A stretch of 64,000 bases of DNA from assembly GCF_028502605.1 (NCBI RefSeq), contig NW_026611593.1, positions 2,666,001-2,730,000 of the forward strand, in the 5' to 3' direction. This DNA comes from Trichoderma breve. Taxonomy: Eukaryota > Ascomycota > Sordariomycetes > Hypocreales > Hypocreaceae. Below the pieces are notes generated by a model, which was not told the DNA's origin, did no database searches, and was given only the letters and a program-made list of their open reading frames with translations. Positions 50,459 to 63,869 of the stretch are shown here, piece after piece (the stretch's first letter is position 1; the number at the start of each line of letters is the position of its first letter). A program made the position numbers and the translations under genes.

Positions 50459-53400
50459 TATTATAATTTTTATTTAAATAATTATTTTAAACCTTAAGTA
50501 ATATTATTATAAAAATATTATATAATTAATTTTTAAGTTTTAAATATAAAACTAAATTAAAAAAGTAAAATATAAAATAAATATTAAAATAATAATATTA
50601 ATATTATAAATTTATTTAAAAAAATAATTATAATTAACTTAATAATTAATAATTTAATTATACTTTTATAAAATTTATAAAATATAAACTTTAATAATAT
50701 TATAAAAAAAGCCTAAGTTTTAAATATTATTATTATTTAAATAATATATTAATAAATTATAAATTAAAATATTATTAATTAATAAACTTAAGTAATTTAA
50801 AATTTAATTATATAACTTTAGATTACTTAATAATAAAAATAATTATATATAGTTTTAAAATAATAAAAAAACCTTTATAAAAAAACTAAGAAAAATAATT
50901 AAATTATTTTTATTAACTTTTTTTAATAAAAACTTATAAAAAATTAAAGGATTTTTTATAAATATAAAATTATATTTTAAATATTTTTTTATTATTATAA
51001 TTTTATAAAAATAATAAATTAATATTATAAAAAACTAATTTAATAATAAACTTAAAACTTAATTTAAATTATATTTTTAAAACTTTAAATAAAATAATTA
51101 AAAAAAAAAACTTTATTAATATATTTTTTAATAATTATAATAAATTTAAAAAATAATTAAAAGTATTATTTAAATAAATTAATTAAAAAAAAACTAAAAA
51201 TATATTATTAAAACTTATATAATAAAGTAAATATACTAAGTATATAATTAAATTTATTTACTTTTAAATAAAAACTAACTTTAAAAATAAAACTAAGAAA
51301 ATATTATATTATTAAAAATTAAATAATAATATAAAAAATAAATTTTAAAAAAATAAATTATTAAAAACTTTTAAAAAATAATTTAAAAAATTTTACTATA
51401 TTAATAATTAATAATATAAATAATATAAAAAAAATAAATAAAAAAAAGTTAATAAAAATTAATAATATTTTTAATATTATTTAAATTAAGGAAAAAAATA
51501 TAATATAATTTTATTTTATAATAAAAAACTAAATTAATAAATTTAAATATTATTAATATTTATAAATTTATAAATAAATATAATTATTATAGTAAAATAA
51601 ATTATAAAAAAATATTATTAAAGTAAATATAAAAAACTTAATAATTTTAAAAAATTTATTTATAAAAATAAAAAATTTAATAAAATTTAAATTAATATTA
51701 TTAAAATTATATTTTATAACTTACTTAGTTAAATTAAGTATTATAATAAATAATATATTATATATAAAAAAAATATATTAAATTAATACCCTTAGGTATT
51801 TAAAAAAAAATAACTAAAATAAATTATTATTAATATTATAATTTTTAAAAAAATTAAATAATTTAAAAATAAAAGTAATAATAATTAATTTACTTTTATA
51901 AATTAAGAAAAATATAAAGTAAATAAATTATAATATAAAGTTTTTAATATTTTATTTATAAAAATAAAAAAAAATAAAAAAATATTTTTATTTATAAATA
52001 AAAAACATTTAAATAAAATAAAAAATATATTAATTTAAATATTTTAAAATTATATTAAAATTATAAAGTATAAAAACCCTAAGGATTAAATTACTTTTAT
52101 AAATAAAAACTTTTTAATTATAAATTAAAAAAAATTAAAAAATATAACTTAAGTAAATTATAATAAATACTTAAATAATATAAAATTACTTAATAATAAA
52201 TACTTAGTAATAATAAACTAATAGAATATATTAATATTAACTTTTTATTATTTTATTATAATTTAAAAGTAATTCTTTAAATAAAAAAAAAATATAATTT
52301 ATATATAATATTTTATTTATAAAAAAAATATAATTATTTAAAAATAAAATAATATAATAATATATTATATATTAAATATTATATAATTAAAATTAATAAT
52401 TAATATTTTTAAATTTAATATAATAATTTTTATAAAAAATATTATATTAAAGTTAATTTAAAAATATATATAAATTAATTATATAATTAATACTTTAATA
52501 ATAAAGTAAAAAACTAATATATATAAAAAGAAAAATACTTTAAAATAAATTTTTTTTAATATAAAAATAAACTTTATAAAAAATATTAAATAAAAAAAAA
52601 CTATTATATTTAATTTTAATATTAATTATATTATTTTAAATTTAACTTTAAAATATATAATAAAAATTATATTTATAATAAAAATATTAAATACTTTTAT
52701 AAATACTATATTAATAAAATTAATATTAATAAATATTAATAATATTAAAAACTTTAATAATTATAAATATAATAATAAATAATTAAAAATTTTAATATTT
52801 TTACTAAGGAAAAATATAACCTTAATTAAAAAAAATATAAATTAATATAATTAAAATAACTAATATAAAAAAACTTAAAGTAAATATATAATTTAAAAAT
52901 AAAACTATTATTACATATATTAATAATAAATTAAATTATAATTTAATTTTACTATAATTAATTAAAGAATTATAAATCTTAATTTAATAAATAAAATAAA
53001 TATTATAAATTATAAATATTATAAAAAAAATAAAAAATAAAACTTATTAAATATAAAATTAATTATTTTTTATTAATTATTAATAAAAATATTTATAATA
53101 TTAAATTTTATATTTTAAATATATTAAAAAATAATTTTTTTTTAAATTACTTATAGTTATTTAATAATAATTTTATTATTTAATAAAAAACTAATAAAGT
53201 TTACTAAAATATTAAAAATATATTTAAATATTAATTATATTAAGGAAAATAAAAAAGTAAAATTATATTATTAAAAAAACTAAAATCTTTTATATTAATT
53301 ATAAAAAAAATAAAAATTATTAAATTTAAAAAAAATAAATTATTAATATTATTATAATATAATAAATAATATAAAAAAGTAAAATATATTTATATTAATA

Positions 53401-53882
53401 AAATCATAATATAATTTAAAAATAAATTAATAATATTTAATAAAGTATTAAATAAAGTATAATAAAAAAAATTAAAAAAAATTAATAAAACTTTTATTAA
53501 AAAACTTTATTAATATAAAAATATAAAAAACTATATAAAATAATATTAAATATTAAATTACTTTTATATTTATAATAAAATTATATTATTAAAATAATAA
53601 ATAAAAAATAACTTAAAATTTATAAAATTTATAATTTTAATAAAAAAAAATTAAAAACTTTAAAAAAATAATTAAATAAATAATTAAAAAAAAATATATT
53701 TAAATTTTTAATTTGTTAATAAAATACTTTATAATATTTATATTAAAAAAAATTAAAAAACTATAATTAATTATTAATTATTAATAACTTAATAAAATTA
53801 TTATTAAAAATTAAATATTTTTATTATTAATTTTTAAAATTAAAAATAAATTAATAATTATAAAATAATCTTTAACTTTAAA

Positions 53883-54750
53883 AAAATTTATAATTTTATT
53901 TAAATTAAAAAATAAAATAAATAAAAAATAATATTTAAATTATATTATAAATTATTTAAATATTTAATTATATTTTTTAACTTTACTAATATATTAATTA
54001 TATTTTAAAAAATAATTAATAAAGTCTTTAAGGAATATATTAATAAATTTATTATTATATATTTAAATAATATATTAATTTACTTTAAAACTAAAGAAAA
54101 ATATAAATAATATATATATTAAGTTTTAAAAATATTATAAATAATTAATTTATTAATAAAATTAAAGAAATATTAATTTTATATTTAAAAAATTAACTTT
54201 TTAAAATATATTATTTTACTAAAATAAATTAAAATACACTTTATTAAAATAATAATTATTATAAAATAAAAAGTTTTTAAAATAATTAAAAAAATATAAA
54301 GCTTTTTTAAATTAATTAATTATTATTAATAATTTATTTAAAATTATAATAAAATTATTATATTATTTATAGACTTTATTAAAAAAAACCTAAATAATAA
54401 AATTAAAAAAAAGTTAATTAATTTAATATATAAAAAAACTTTAAAAAACTTTAAAATATAAAAAAAACTATTATTAATATATTAATATTATAAATATATA
54501 ATTTAAAAAATTAATTATTATTAAAATAAATACTTTAAATTATATAATAAAAAAAGTTTTTAATTAATAAAATAATAAAAAATATTATATTTAAAAATTT
54601 TTCTTTAAAAAAACTTTATAAATTTAAATTATAATATTTTATTTATAATTAAAAGTTTATAAATATTTTAATATAATAAAAAAAATATTTTTAATTTATA
54701 ATTAAATATAATTTTTATTTTTTAAATATATAATAATTTTATATTTATTA
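53883..54750 (+). pseudogene. Degraded Gypsy reverse transcriptase and RNase H
   Basis: In one frame from 53,883 the translation gives Y-K-L-F-K-Y-L-I-I-F-F-N-F-T-N (53,934-53,990). This aligns with the Gypsy RT block Y-G-x-F-E-Y-L-V-M-P-F-G-x-T-N. At 54,060-54,086 it gives YLNNILIYF in place of Y-L-D-D-I-L-I-Y-S, the catalytic box with both Asp changed to Asn. Further on, stop-S-F-F-K-L-I-N-Y-Y followed by two stops (near 54,306-54,345) fits the Q-S-F-L-G-x-x-N-Y-Y-R-R block. Every difference is a G-to-A or C-to-T change: Gly to Lys/Asn, Asp to Asn, Gln/Trp/Arg to stop, Pro to Phe. Traces of RNase H follow near 54,560-54,720, less certain. Confidence 0.82.
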
Positions 54751-55301
54751 TTAATTAAATATAATTTTTATTTTTTAAATATTTTAAAAATAATTATAAA
54801 CTTTTAATTATTAATACTTTTTTTATAATTAAAAATAAAATTAATAATTATATATTAAATTAATTTTTTAAAAATATAATTTTTATAAAAAAAACTTTTA
54901 TATTAAAATAAAAAAATTTAAATTATAAGTTTATTATAATAAAAAATAATAAAAATAATTTATAAATATTTATTATATAAATATAAAAAAATTATTAAAA
55001 TACTATAATAAATTTAATAATATTATATTTTTATAAATATTAAAAAAAATATTAAAAAAACTATTTAATTATATATTTTATATATAAAACAAAATTTAAT
55101 TAATAAAAACTTTATAATAAATTATAATTATTATTAATTCTAAAGTATTTTTAAAACTTTATTTTATTTAATTATATTATTAAGTTATTATTATTAAAAA
55201 ACTTATAATAAATATAATATATAATAATATTTTTATTATTATTAAACTTTTATTTAATAACTATTAGTTAATAATACTTTATTAATTTTTTTACTTAGTA
55301 G

Positions 55302-55984
55302 TAGTTTAATTAATTTATATTTTCTTTTTTATAATTAATTTAAGTTATTTTTTTTAATTTTTTTTATTTTTTAAATTTTAGTAAAAAATTTTTATAATAT
55401 TAATAATATTTTTATTATAAATTTTTATAATAATAATTATTATTTTAACTATAATTATAATTAATTTTTTATTACTTTTAATTATTATAATTATTTATAA
55501 TAAATAAATATATATTAATTATTAATTTATTTTATAATAATTATTAAAAAAGTTTATTATTTTTATATAAAGTATATTATTTTATTAAGTAGTTTTTTAA
55601 TTTTAAAAATATTATATATATAATTTATTTTTAAAAATTATTATTATATTTTATAATTTAATAAAAAAATATTTATTTAATTTAATTAAGTTATTAAATT
55701 ATAAATTATAAAACTTAAAGTTAATTATATTATATTTAAACTTTATTATTTAAGTTATTTTATATATATATATATATATTTTAAATTTAATTTTAAACTT
55801 TAATATAATAATAATTATACTTTATAACTTATATTTTTAAAGTTTAATTTTATTAACTATAGTTAATTAAATTAAATTATAAATTAATTTTATATTTTAA
55901 ACTAAAGGCTTAAGTATAATTTTTCTTTTATTTAATTATTATAGTTTTATAAATCTTTATAATAATAAATATAACCTTTATAAA
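55302..55984 (+). repeat. Dispersed repeat family I, copy inside integrase
   Basis: Full-length match to 35,470-36,120, same orientation, T-rich while its surroundings are A-rich. It separates an upstream integrase-like stretch (ending near 55,260) from a downstream one (starting 56,026). It therefore looks like a nested insertion that came after the chromovirus, though integrase sequence also seems to be missing at the junction. Confidence 0.65.
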
Positions 55985-56025
55985 ATTATATTAACTTTAA
56001 TTAAAATAATTAAGTTAAGTATTTA

Positions 56026-56720
56026 TTTAATATAAAATTCTTTTATAATAATTTAATATTAAAATTAATAAAACTTTTATTATTTTATATTAATAAAAAA
56101 TATTATTTTAAATTATATAAAATATTATAAAAAAAAATATATATATATAAAACTATACTTAAGGTAAATAAATTTAAAAATATATATTAAAAATTATATA
56201 TATAACTTAAACTTATATAAAAATATATAAAAAAAATATATAAATAAAAAAAAACTTAAAAAATTAATTTTTTTTAAAAAAAAAATATAATTTATTTACT
56301 TTAATATATTTAAAAAAAAAAATTAAAATTAAAATTAATAAACTAAGTAATAAATTAAATTATAAAAAAAATTAATATTTATAAAATTTTAAAAAAAATT
56401 AATAAAATTAACTATAAATTAAACTTACTTAAATAATTAAATAAATAAAAAAATTAATATACTTAATTTTCTATATTTTATTATTAAAAAAATATTAATA
56501 AATAAAAATATAAAAAAAATTTTTAAAAATAAATTTATTATTAAAAATAAAAAACTTAAATATAAAGTTAATAAAATAATATTATTAAAAATAAATAAAG
56601 TAATTAATAAACTTTAATATTTAATAAAATAAAAAAAAATATAATAAAATATAAATAATTAAAAATTAAAAAGTAATTTTAAATATATTAATATTATTTT
56701 AAAAAGTTTTTGAAATAAAT
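56026..56720 (+). pseudogene. Degraded integrase C-terminal part with chromodomain
   Basis: At 56,026-56,109 the frame reads F-N-I-K-F-F-Y-N-N-L and then ...K-L-L-L-F-Y-I-N-K-K-Y-Y-F. This fits the integrase block E-F-A-Y-N-N-S ... G-x-S-P-F-x-x-x-x-G-x-x-P. In another frame, 56,550-56,705 gives K-L-K-Y-K-V-N-K-I-I, then K-L-stop-Y-L-I-K-stop-K-K. That matches a chromodomain E-L-E-Y-E-V-x-K-I-L ... L-Q-Y-L-V-K-W-K-G, with both expected Trp/Gln codons turned to stops. A W-E-P-like segment follows near 56,654. The frame difference implies indels in addition to RIP. Confidence 0.78.
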
Positions 56721-57477
56721 TTTATAAATAATTATAAATATAATAAAAATTAATATAAAAAAACTAAAATATTTTATAAAACTTAAGAAAATAATAAAAT
56801 AATATTCTTTAATAAAATAAAAAAATTTAAACTTAAAATATTAAATAAATATTTAAGGAAAATTATTTAAATTTATTTATAAATTATATATTATAAAAAA
56901 ACTATATTTTTTTATAATTATTAATTTTTTCATTTCTTTAATATTTAAATTATACTTTATTATTTTTATATTATAATTATAAAAAATATAATAAAGTTTT
57001 TAAAATTATATAAAATAAATTAATATTTTTTTTTTTTATTATTTAAAAAAAGTTTTTTTATAAATTTTTTTTAATATTTTAATTAATATAATTCTTTAGT
57101 AATATAATTTATTAAAAAAAATATATTAATAATATTACTAAAATAAAAAAATAAAAACTAATAACTTAATATTAAAATATATAAATTATTATAAAAATAA
57201 CTATAATAAATATAAATTAAAGTTTATTTTATTATTATATAATAAATTTTTTATTTAAGTAATAAATATATAAAATAATTTTAAAATTAAAAATATAAAT
57301 AAACTTAAATTATAAATAGTAATATAATTTTTTTAAAAGCCTTTTATTTTATTATATAATTAAATATTATATTAAAATAAAAAAATAAAAAATACTTACT
57401 TAAAATAATAAAAAAAGCTATTACTTTTATATAAAATATAACTTAGGCTTTAAAAATAAAATTAATAAAAAAGAACT

Positions 57478-57743
57478 ATTATATTATAACTTAGTATATA
57501 TATAATTATAATATTAAATTTATAATATTTATTTAAAATAATTTAAATAATTAATTATAAATATAAAATAATACTTAATTATATTTATAAAATATTATTT
57601 ATTAATTATATAAATAAACTTTTTTATTTTTATTAATTATTTATTAATTTAGCTTAGTTTATTTACTAAATATAAACTTAATATGAAGTTTATCCTTTAG
57701 AAGTTTTTTTTATATTAACTTTATTAAAGCTTAGTTTATTATA
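57478..57743 (+). repeat. Putative 3' LTR of the chromovirus
   Basis: About 266 bases matching the left copy in the same orientation. It is less mutated than the left copy: it keeps AATATGAAGTTTATCCTTTA near 57,680, where the left copy reads AATATAAAGTTTATTTTTTA. That difference is three C-to-T or G-to-A changes. Confidence 0.65.
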
Positions 57744-60236
57744 AATAAAAAATTAAAAATATATAAAGTTAAATTAATAATTTAAAAAAAGTTTTAAAAA
57801 GTTTAATAATTAAAAAAACCTATATAATAATATTAATATTATAATTTTTCTATATATTAATTATATTAATAATTAAATTTAACCTTAAGTTTGAATAATA
57901 TAATATTAAAAATAATTTTTTAATATAAAATATAATAAATAAAATATTTTAATTATATATAAATTCCCTTAGGTTTTTTATAAAGTTAATAAATTTATAA
58001 AGTTTAAAAAAGCTTTTTATAATTTAAAAGTTTTTTTTTAAAATTATAATATAAAAAATTAATAATTATATTTTTTTTATTAAATTTAAAAATTTATTTT
58101 AAAAAAATATATTTATTTTATATTTATAATAAAAAATTATTTTTATATTTTTATATTTATAAAATTATTATAATATATTATAAAAATAATTAAATATATT
58201 ATATAAAGTTAATTAAAGCTTTAAAAAAAATATAAACTTTATAAAAAAAATAATATTATTTAGTTTTTTCATATTTATATTATTTAAAAATACTTTAAGT
58301 AGAAAATTATTTTATTATATAAAGTTTATATTATAATAATTATAAAATACTTTAATTTAATTAAATATAATTAATATTTAATAGTTTTAATTTTAGTTTT
58401 TAAATTTATAAAATATTAAAATTAAATTATAAAAGTAAAAATTAAATTATATTAAAAAAAAATAAACTTTATATTATATATAATAATAATAATTTAATTA
58501 AATATAATATATATTACTTTAGTATTATTATATTTTTTAATTAATTTAAATATAATCTATTATAAAGTTATTAATTAATTAATTTATTATTTTTATATAT
58601 AAAGGTATTATATATTATACTATAAAAATATAAATAAAATATAAATTATAAATATATTTAATAATACTTTTTTTATTAATAATATAAAAATTAAAAAATT
58701 ATTTTAAAAGTTTTTAATTATATTATTTAAAAAATTAATTATATAAAATATAATAAAGTAAAGTATAATTAATATTTTAATTATAAAAATAAAAGTTTTA
58801 TTATTTTTATAACTAAAAAAAAATTATAATTTTATAATATTTATTTATATATATAAAATTTAATTTAAAAAAAATTAAAATTTTAATTATAATAATTAAT
58901 AAATTATTTACTTTATAAATAAATTAAGTAATTAAATAAATATTTATTTATATTATATTAATATAAATAATATATAATTTTATTAAAAATATTAAAAAAA
59001 ATAGTATTTAAAATAATTTATTTTTTAATATAAAAAATAATTATTAATAAATTTATAAAAGTTTTTTTTTATTAATATTTTAAATATTTTTTAATTAATA
59101 TTAAATATAATAAATATAAATATTATAATTATAAAAATAAAATAATAATAATAAAACTTTTAAATAAATTAATTAATTAAATTAATAATAAATTAATTAT
59201 ATTTTATATAAATAAATAATTACTTAAAAAGTTTTATTTAGAAATATAAAATATATTTATATTTTAAAATAAATTACTTAAAAATTATTAAATAAATATA
59301 TAATATTATAAAAATATATATATATATATATAAAGTTTTACTTTTATAAATTATTTAAATTAATTTTAAAATTAAAGGAAAAAAAATATTTAAAATATAT
59401 AATTAATAAAAGTAATATTTAATAGATCTTTAATTTATATTTATAAAAATATATATTAATAATTAATAAGTTTATAAATTATATAATAATAAAAATATTT
59501 AATATTTTTTATATATTATTAAAAATTACTTTTTTTTTAAAAAATTATACTTTATATATAATTTTTATATAGAAAACTTTTAAAAAAGAATTTAATATAT
59601 TAAACTAAAGGCTTAAGTTATAAAGTAAATATTATATTAATAATATTAAAAAAAAAATCTAAATTTTATTACTAAAGTAAAAGTAATATATTAAATAATA
59701 AAACTAAGATTTATATTATTAATAATATTAAAAATAGTAAAAAATATAAGTAAAAAAAATATAATAATATTATATATAATAATAATAATATAAAAAATAT
59801 TAATTTAAGTTTATTATTACTTAATTAACTTTACTTAATTATTATAATTAATTAAATAAAATTAATTATAAAATACTTATATATTAAATCTAAAAATAAT
59901 AAAATATTATAAAATATAATTTTTTTTTAAAAAAAAAACTTAGTTAAAAAAAATTAAGTTTTTATATAATTAATATAAGATTTATTTTTATAATTATAAA
60001 TTAAAAATATATTACTAAAGTTATTATTATTAAATTATAATTATTATTATTATAAATATTAATATAATTTTTTTTATTTTATATTTACTTATACTTTATA
60101 AAAAAATATATAATTATAAAGAAAATTAATAATAATTTTATAAATTAAAAATAATTTATATTCTTTTTATTATAATTTAATATTATATTTTATATTTTTA
60201 ATATTTAAAAAAGCTTTTATAATAGCTTTATTAAAT

Positions 60237-60320
60237 AAAAAATATATAATAAAAAGTATATAATAAAAAATATATAATAAAAAATATATAATAAAAAATA
60301 TATAATAAAAAATATATAAT
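60237..60320 (+). repeat. 14-bp tandem repeat, six copies
   Basis: Six consecutive units of AAAAAATATATAAT, unit starts at 60237, 60251, 60265, 60279, 60293 and 60307. The second unit has one A-to-G difference. The array lies at the left edge of direct repeat P (right copy); the left copy near 45,600 has about one and a half units. Confidence 0.9.
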
Positions 60321-60560
60321 ATATAAATATAAAATATTTAATATATTTTTAATATAATAGTTTTTTATTATTTTTAATTATAAAAAATATTACTTTAGGT
60401 AATATTAAATATAATACTTTTTATAAAAGAAAAATAATTATAAATTAATTATATATAAAACCTTAGTAATTTTTTTTTAATATAAAGTATTTTAAAATAA
60501 TTTTTTTAAAGTTTAATTTAAATTATTTATATAATATAATATTATATATTTTTTTAAAGT
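60310..60560 (+). repeat. Direct repeat P, right copy
   Basis: Matches 45,590-45,850 in the same orientation, with the shared ATTACTTTAGGTAATATTAA landmark near 60,388. It is about 14.7 kb from its partner. Confidence 0.6.
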
Positions 60561-61260
60561 TTAAAACTTAAAACTTAAATTAAGTTATTTAAATTTTATA
60601 AATTATTTATTTTTCTTAAGTTTAAAATTTAAAATTTTAATTAAGTTACTTAAATTATATAATAAATTATTTTAAATTTTTAATTTTTAAATTTTTAAAA
60701 TAATTTTTATTTATAATTAAAATTATAAAAAATTTAAAAAATTTTTTAATATATTAAAAAATAATTAAATTATTAATAATTTTATAATTTTAAAAATTTA
60801 AAATATAAAAAATTATAAAAAAATCTTTAATTATTATTATTTTATTTATTAATATAAAAAAAACTATAATTAAAAAAAATCTTAAAAAAAAATTAATAAA
60901 AAAATTAAATTATTTATTTACTATTTTAATTATATAATAAATTTATTTTTTTAAAATTTTAAATATAATTAATTTATAATATAATTATAATTTAATTAAA
61001 TATTTTTTATTTTTTTTATAATTTTAAAAAAGATTTTAATATAATATTAGTTTTAATTAATTACTTAATTATATTAAAACTTAATTTTAAAACTTTTTAT
61101 TAATTAAATAATTAATTACTTAAGAAATTATTAAAAAATATTTTTAAATTAAAGTATATAATTATATATAATATTTAATTTTATTAATATAAATTAAAAA
61201 TAAAAATTAAAGTTTTTTAATTATAATAGTATTTTTATAATTATATATATTTTTTAAATA

Positions 61261-61435
61261 TAAAGTTTAACTTAAGTTATTTAAGTAATATAATAATATA
61301 TAATTATGTATTTTCTTTAATAAAGTTTAATTTAAGTTATTTAAATATTATAATAATTATATAATTATATATTTTCTTTAATTATAAAGCTTAAATTAAA
61401 TTATTTAAATATTATAATTATTAAAATATATATTT
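61261..61435 (+). repeat. About 60-bp tandem repeat, nearly three copies
   Basis: Units of 60 and 62 bases start at 61261 and 61321, and a third shorter one at about 61383. Each has an AAGTTTAATTTAAGTTATTT-like core and the first two a TTTTCTTTAA end. The same unit occurs twice at 45,485-45,600. Confidence 0.75.
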
Positions 61436-63869
61436 AATTAACTTAAATCTTTATTAAACTTTTATTAAGTAAATAATTTTTTTATATATTATTTATTAAA
61501 GCTAAGCTTTTATATTTAATTTATATAAATACTTTTATAATTTTTTTTAATACTTTTATTTAAAAAATATAAAGTTATTTATATTATTAATTTTAATTTT
61601 TTTTTTAAAATTAAAAAAACTTTTATTTATTAAATATTATTATTAACTATAGCTAGCTTTTATTTATTAAATATATTTATATTTTTTTAAAATTAATTTT
61701 TATTTATTAAATATTTTTAAAATTATTAAAGTAATAATTACTAAAGTATTTATTTTATTTTAATATTATTATTTTAATTAATTAAAAATAATTTTATTAT
61801 TAATTTTTATATTTATTGTTTTTTTTTAAATTAATAACTTTTTAAAATTTAAAAAATTCTTTTTATATTATAATTTTATTAAGTAATTATTTTATTTATA
61901 AAAATATATTTTAATTAAACTTTTTTTTTTTATTTTTTTTATAAATATAATAATATTATATTTTACTATATTTTAAATATTTATAATCTATTAAATTTTT
62001 TATAAATATAATTATTTTTTAATTATTATAAAAAATTATAATAATAAATAAAGTTAAGTTTTTAATAATATTTATATTTTTTTAAAAGAAATTAATTTAT
62101 AATTTTAAAAATAATTATTATAATTAAATTATTTTTTTATAATATTTATTTAATTTATATATTTAACTTTATAATTAAAAAATATTATAATTATTTATTT
62201 CTTTAATAATTAATTAATTTTATTATTATTAATATTAAAAATATAATTAAAAATTAATTTTTTATATTTAAATTATTAACTTAGTTAAAGTTATTATAAT
62301 TATAAAATAATTAAAGTTTTTTTTATATTTAAAATATAAATTTTTAATTTTTTAAAAATAATAAAATATTTTTTTAATAATTTAATAATATAGTTTATTA
62401 AAGTAATTAAAATAATAATTAAATATAAAAATAATATATATAATATTAAACTTTATTTATAATATTAAATATATTAAAAATTTTATTATTAATTAATATT
62501 TTTATCTTTTTTAAAGTTATAAATATAATTTTTTATTAATTTTTAAAAATAAACTTTTATTATTAAAATTAAAAATTTTATATATTTAATTATATTAAAT
62601 TACTAAAGAATTTTTTAAATATACTTTTATTAATTAAAATAAATTATTTTTATATTTTTATAATATTAAATATTTATTTTTAAATAATAATTATATAACC
62701 TAAGATTTATTATTTAAAAATAATTATAAATAGTTTTTTTAATTATTAAAATTTTTTATTTATTTTTATTAATAATAAATAAATTATTAATATAAATTAT
62801 AATAAAAATATTATTTTTAATAAATATATTATAGTTTAATATTATTAATAATAAAAAGTATATTAATTAATTATATATTATTACTATTTAATAATAATTA
62901 TAGTTTTTTACTTATATATAATTAATAAATTAACTTTTTATTTATAAAAGTATTAATATAATTACTAAATTATTATTTTTTTATTTTAATATTTTTACTT
63001 AATAATTAATTTATTATTTTTATTACTTTTATATTCCTAAAGCTTTATTTATATTATTAATACTTTTATTAATAACTTTATTTTTAACCCTAAGACTTTA
63101 TTTATAATTTTTTTAATATTTTATTTTTTATTAATAATAATATTAATAATTTATTTTAATTTTAAAATTTTATAAAATTTATTAAAGTAATTTTTCTTAA
63201 GTAATTTAATTTATTTATTTATTATTATTTAATTTATAAAAATATTTTTTAATTTTATTTTTTTATTTTTTATATTTTTATAAATAAAATAATATTAGTT
63301 TTTATATATTTAAAACTTTTATAATTTATTAAGTTTTTAATTAATATTATTATACATTAATTATTATAATATATAATTATAATTATTAATAAATAGTTGT
63401 TTATTATATTTTTTTTTAAAAAATTAATTTATAATTTTATAAAAAGTTTTTATAATTAAATTACTTTTTTATAATATTTATTTAAATTATATATTTAGCT
63501 TTATAATTTAATAATATTATAATTAATTATTACTTTAAAAAGTAATTAATTCTTTTACTTTTTATATTAAATATATAACTAAAAGTTAATTTATAAATAT
63601 TTAAATTATTAAATTAATTTAAATTATTAAATTAATTAAAATTATTATATTTTTATAATAGTTTTAAAGTACTTTAAAAAATAAAATAAAATTTTTATAT
63701 ACTTTATATATATTTTAGTATTTATTTTATAATTTACTTATATATATTATTAAGGTTACTTATATATTAATTAATAACTAATACTTTATAAACTAAGTTA
63801 AAGTATATATTAAAAAAATTATTAATTAATAATAATTTATTTTATTAATATTTTAAAGAAAATAAAATA

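Larger units (their letters stand above)
50042..57743 (+). mobile_element. RIP-mutated Ty3/Gypsy chromovirus retrotransposon
   Basis: A direct-repeat pair (about 50,042-50,458 and 57,478-57,743) brackets + strand remains of pol in the correct order: reverse transcriptase (53,883-54,190), connection/RNase H (54,300-54,720), integrase pieces (about 54,980-55,260 and 56,026-56,109) and a C-terminal chromodomain (56,550-56,705). The chromodomain assigns it to chromoviruses, which often target heterochromatin. At 7.7 kb it is longer than usual (about 5.5-6.5 kb) because a family I repeat of about 680 bases sits within integrase and the left LTR carries extra bases. The interval 50,460-53,880 should hold gag and protease; I could not recognise them. 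The + strand here is A-rich, as expected for a coding strand after RIP. The element is dead: stops and frame changes throughout. Confidence 0.75.

Noticed and set aside
62000..63400. Possible second chromovirus on the minus strand
   Set aside because: The stretch is T-rich as expected for a minus-strand element, but no RT, integrase or chromodomain block could be read in the reverse complement by eye.
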